Source: Pseudomonadota bacterium
GTDB lineage: Bacteria; Desulfobacterota; Syntrophia; Syntrophales; UBA5619
Reading direction: 5' to 3'
NCBI GenBank assembly: GCA_018896355.1
Contig: JAHIMW010000161.1
Coordinates: 1-6,336, forward strand
Length of the DNA: 6,336 nt
Position 1 is the first letter of the stretch; each line of letters starts with the position of its first letter. The position numbers and the translations under genes are program-made. Positions 5,975 to 6,336 of the stretch are shown here, piece by piece. The notes beneath the pieces were generated by a model. That model was not told the origin of the DNA and did not search any database. It saw only the letters and a program-made list of their open reading frames with translations.

Positions 5975-6264
5975 TTTTTTACCTCCTCGTTGATCACCAT
6001 CGTGATCGCCTTGGCGGGGCACTCCTCCGCGCAGATGCCGCACCCCTTGCAGTAATCCAGATCGATCTTGACGGGGATGCCCGCGGTGACGATCCCGTCC
6101 GGACAGTAGAGCCAGCAGAGGTAGCAGGCCGGCCGGTTCTTGACCGAAGGGATGCATTTCGAGTGGTCGATGACCGGGGTGGCGTCCCGCCAGTCCCCGG
6201 TCTTCCCCGCCTCGCCGACGGCCGGCTTGCACATGGCGGAGATGTTGTCGTCTTTTGGTTCCAT
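5971..6264 (-). CDS. porD: 2-oxoacid (pyruvate):ferredoxin oxidoreductase, delta subunit (2[4Fe-4S] ferredoxin-like)
   Basis: This 97-residue subunit carries electrons from the PorAB active site toward external ferredoxin. The second cluster motif is canonical, CKGCGICAEECP (Cys72, 75, 78, 82). The first is unusual: Cys37, then nine residues, then CYLCWLYCP (Cys47, 50, 54), so the usual CxxC start is stretched to C-x9-C; Cys12 is an extra cysteine. The N-terminal extension of about 35 residues before the ferredoxin fold is normal for PorD. The start at 6264 has AGGTGA (6273-6268) close upstream. The stop overlaps the porA start (ATGA). The order delta-alpha-beta matches porCDAB-type operons, in which the gamma subunit gene lies upstream of porD; that gene would have to lie beyond the window. 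The 5' side abuts a 60-bp palindrome. Confidence 0.92.
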   Translation of the reverse strand: MEPKDDNISAMCKPAVGEAGKTGDWRDATPVIDHSKCIPSVKNRPACYLCWLYCPDGIVTAGIPVKIDLDYCKGCGICAEECPAKAITMVINEEVKK

Positions 6265-6276
6265 AAATCACCTAAG

Positions 6277-6336
6277 GGAAAATAGGGACAGAGCCCTATT
6301 ATTTCCGGAAATAATAGGGCTCTGTCCCTATTTTCC
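6277..6336. repeat. perfect 60-bp palindrome upstream of porD
   Basis: Arms 6277-6306 and 6307-6336 are exact reverse complements (30 bp, no spacer), centred on TTTCC/GGAAA. The arm core AATAGGGACAGAGCCCTATT resembles that of the repeat at 3665-3725. It ends 12 nt before the porD ATG and 3 nt before its ribosome binding site, so on the por transcript it would form a strong hairpin in the 5' leader or in the gap after an upstream gene. It reaches the window edge and may extend further. Confidence 0.88.

Noticed and set aside
4799..6055. Plus-strand open frame of 418 codons opposite porA/porD
   Set aside because: It is antisense to two firmly identified por genes that carry all family motifs; the translation has no domain signature and is Asp/Gly/Arg-rich.
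5975..6271. N-terminal extension of porA to ATG 6271
   Set aside because: The extension is porD read in another frame (Arg/Gly/His-rich nonsense), whereas ATG 5974 has an ideal ribosome binding site and matches the PorA N-terminus.

Overview
The window looks like chromosomal DNA of a GC-rich, Gram-negative anaerobe. The evidence is a Kdo transferase (waaA), which implies lipid A/LPS, and a multi-subunit ferredoxin-dependent 2-oxoacid oxidoreductase (por). The intergenic gaps hold several families of small palindromic repeats of a kind common in Desulfobacterota/'Deltaproteobacteria'. That phylum-level placement is an inference from gene content and repeat style, not a demonstrated match.

Layout: (1) 1-1382, minus strand: N-terminal 460 codons of a SNF2-family helicase, cut by the window edge inside its Walker A motif, with a good sigma70-type promoter at 1417-1445. 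(2) 1510-2105, plus strand: a compact hicA-hicB toxin-antitoxin pair with a 4-nt overlap, visibly more AT-rich than its surroundings, with a candidate operator palindrome just upstream. (3) 2159-3487, plus strand: waaA, whose N-terminal membrane anchor lies upstream of the first ATG and appears to need a CTG start. (4) 3485-3725: a convergent intergenic region made almost wholly of palindromic repeats, with one arm-like copy touching the waaA stop and a 27-bp-arm inverted repeat containing the porB stop. (5) 3719-6264, minus strand: porD-porA-porB, encoding the delta (ferredoxin-like), alpha and beta subunits of a pyruvate/2-oxoacid:ferredoxin oxidoreductase. A double-hairpin repeat separates porA and porB. 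(6) 6277-6336: a perfect 60-bp palindrome directly before the porD ribosome binding site, similar in sequence to the repeat at the other end of the operon.

Functionally, porD, porA and porB are three subunits of one enzyme. The gamma subunit is not in the window and would be expected upstream of porD, beyond position 6336. waaA acts in LPS core assembly. hicAB is a self-contained accessory module. I see no clear new multi-gene system. The most unusual points are the palindrome family bracketing the por genes, the apparent CTG start of waaA, the HicA variant lacking the usual His-containing motif, and the odd cysteine spacing in PorD.
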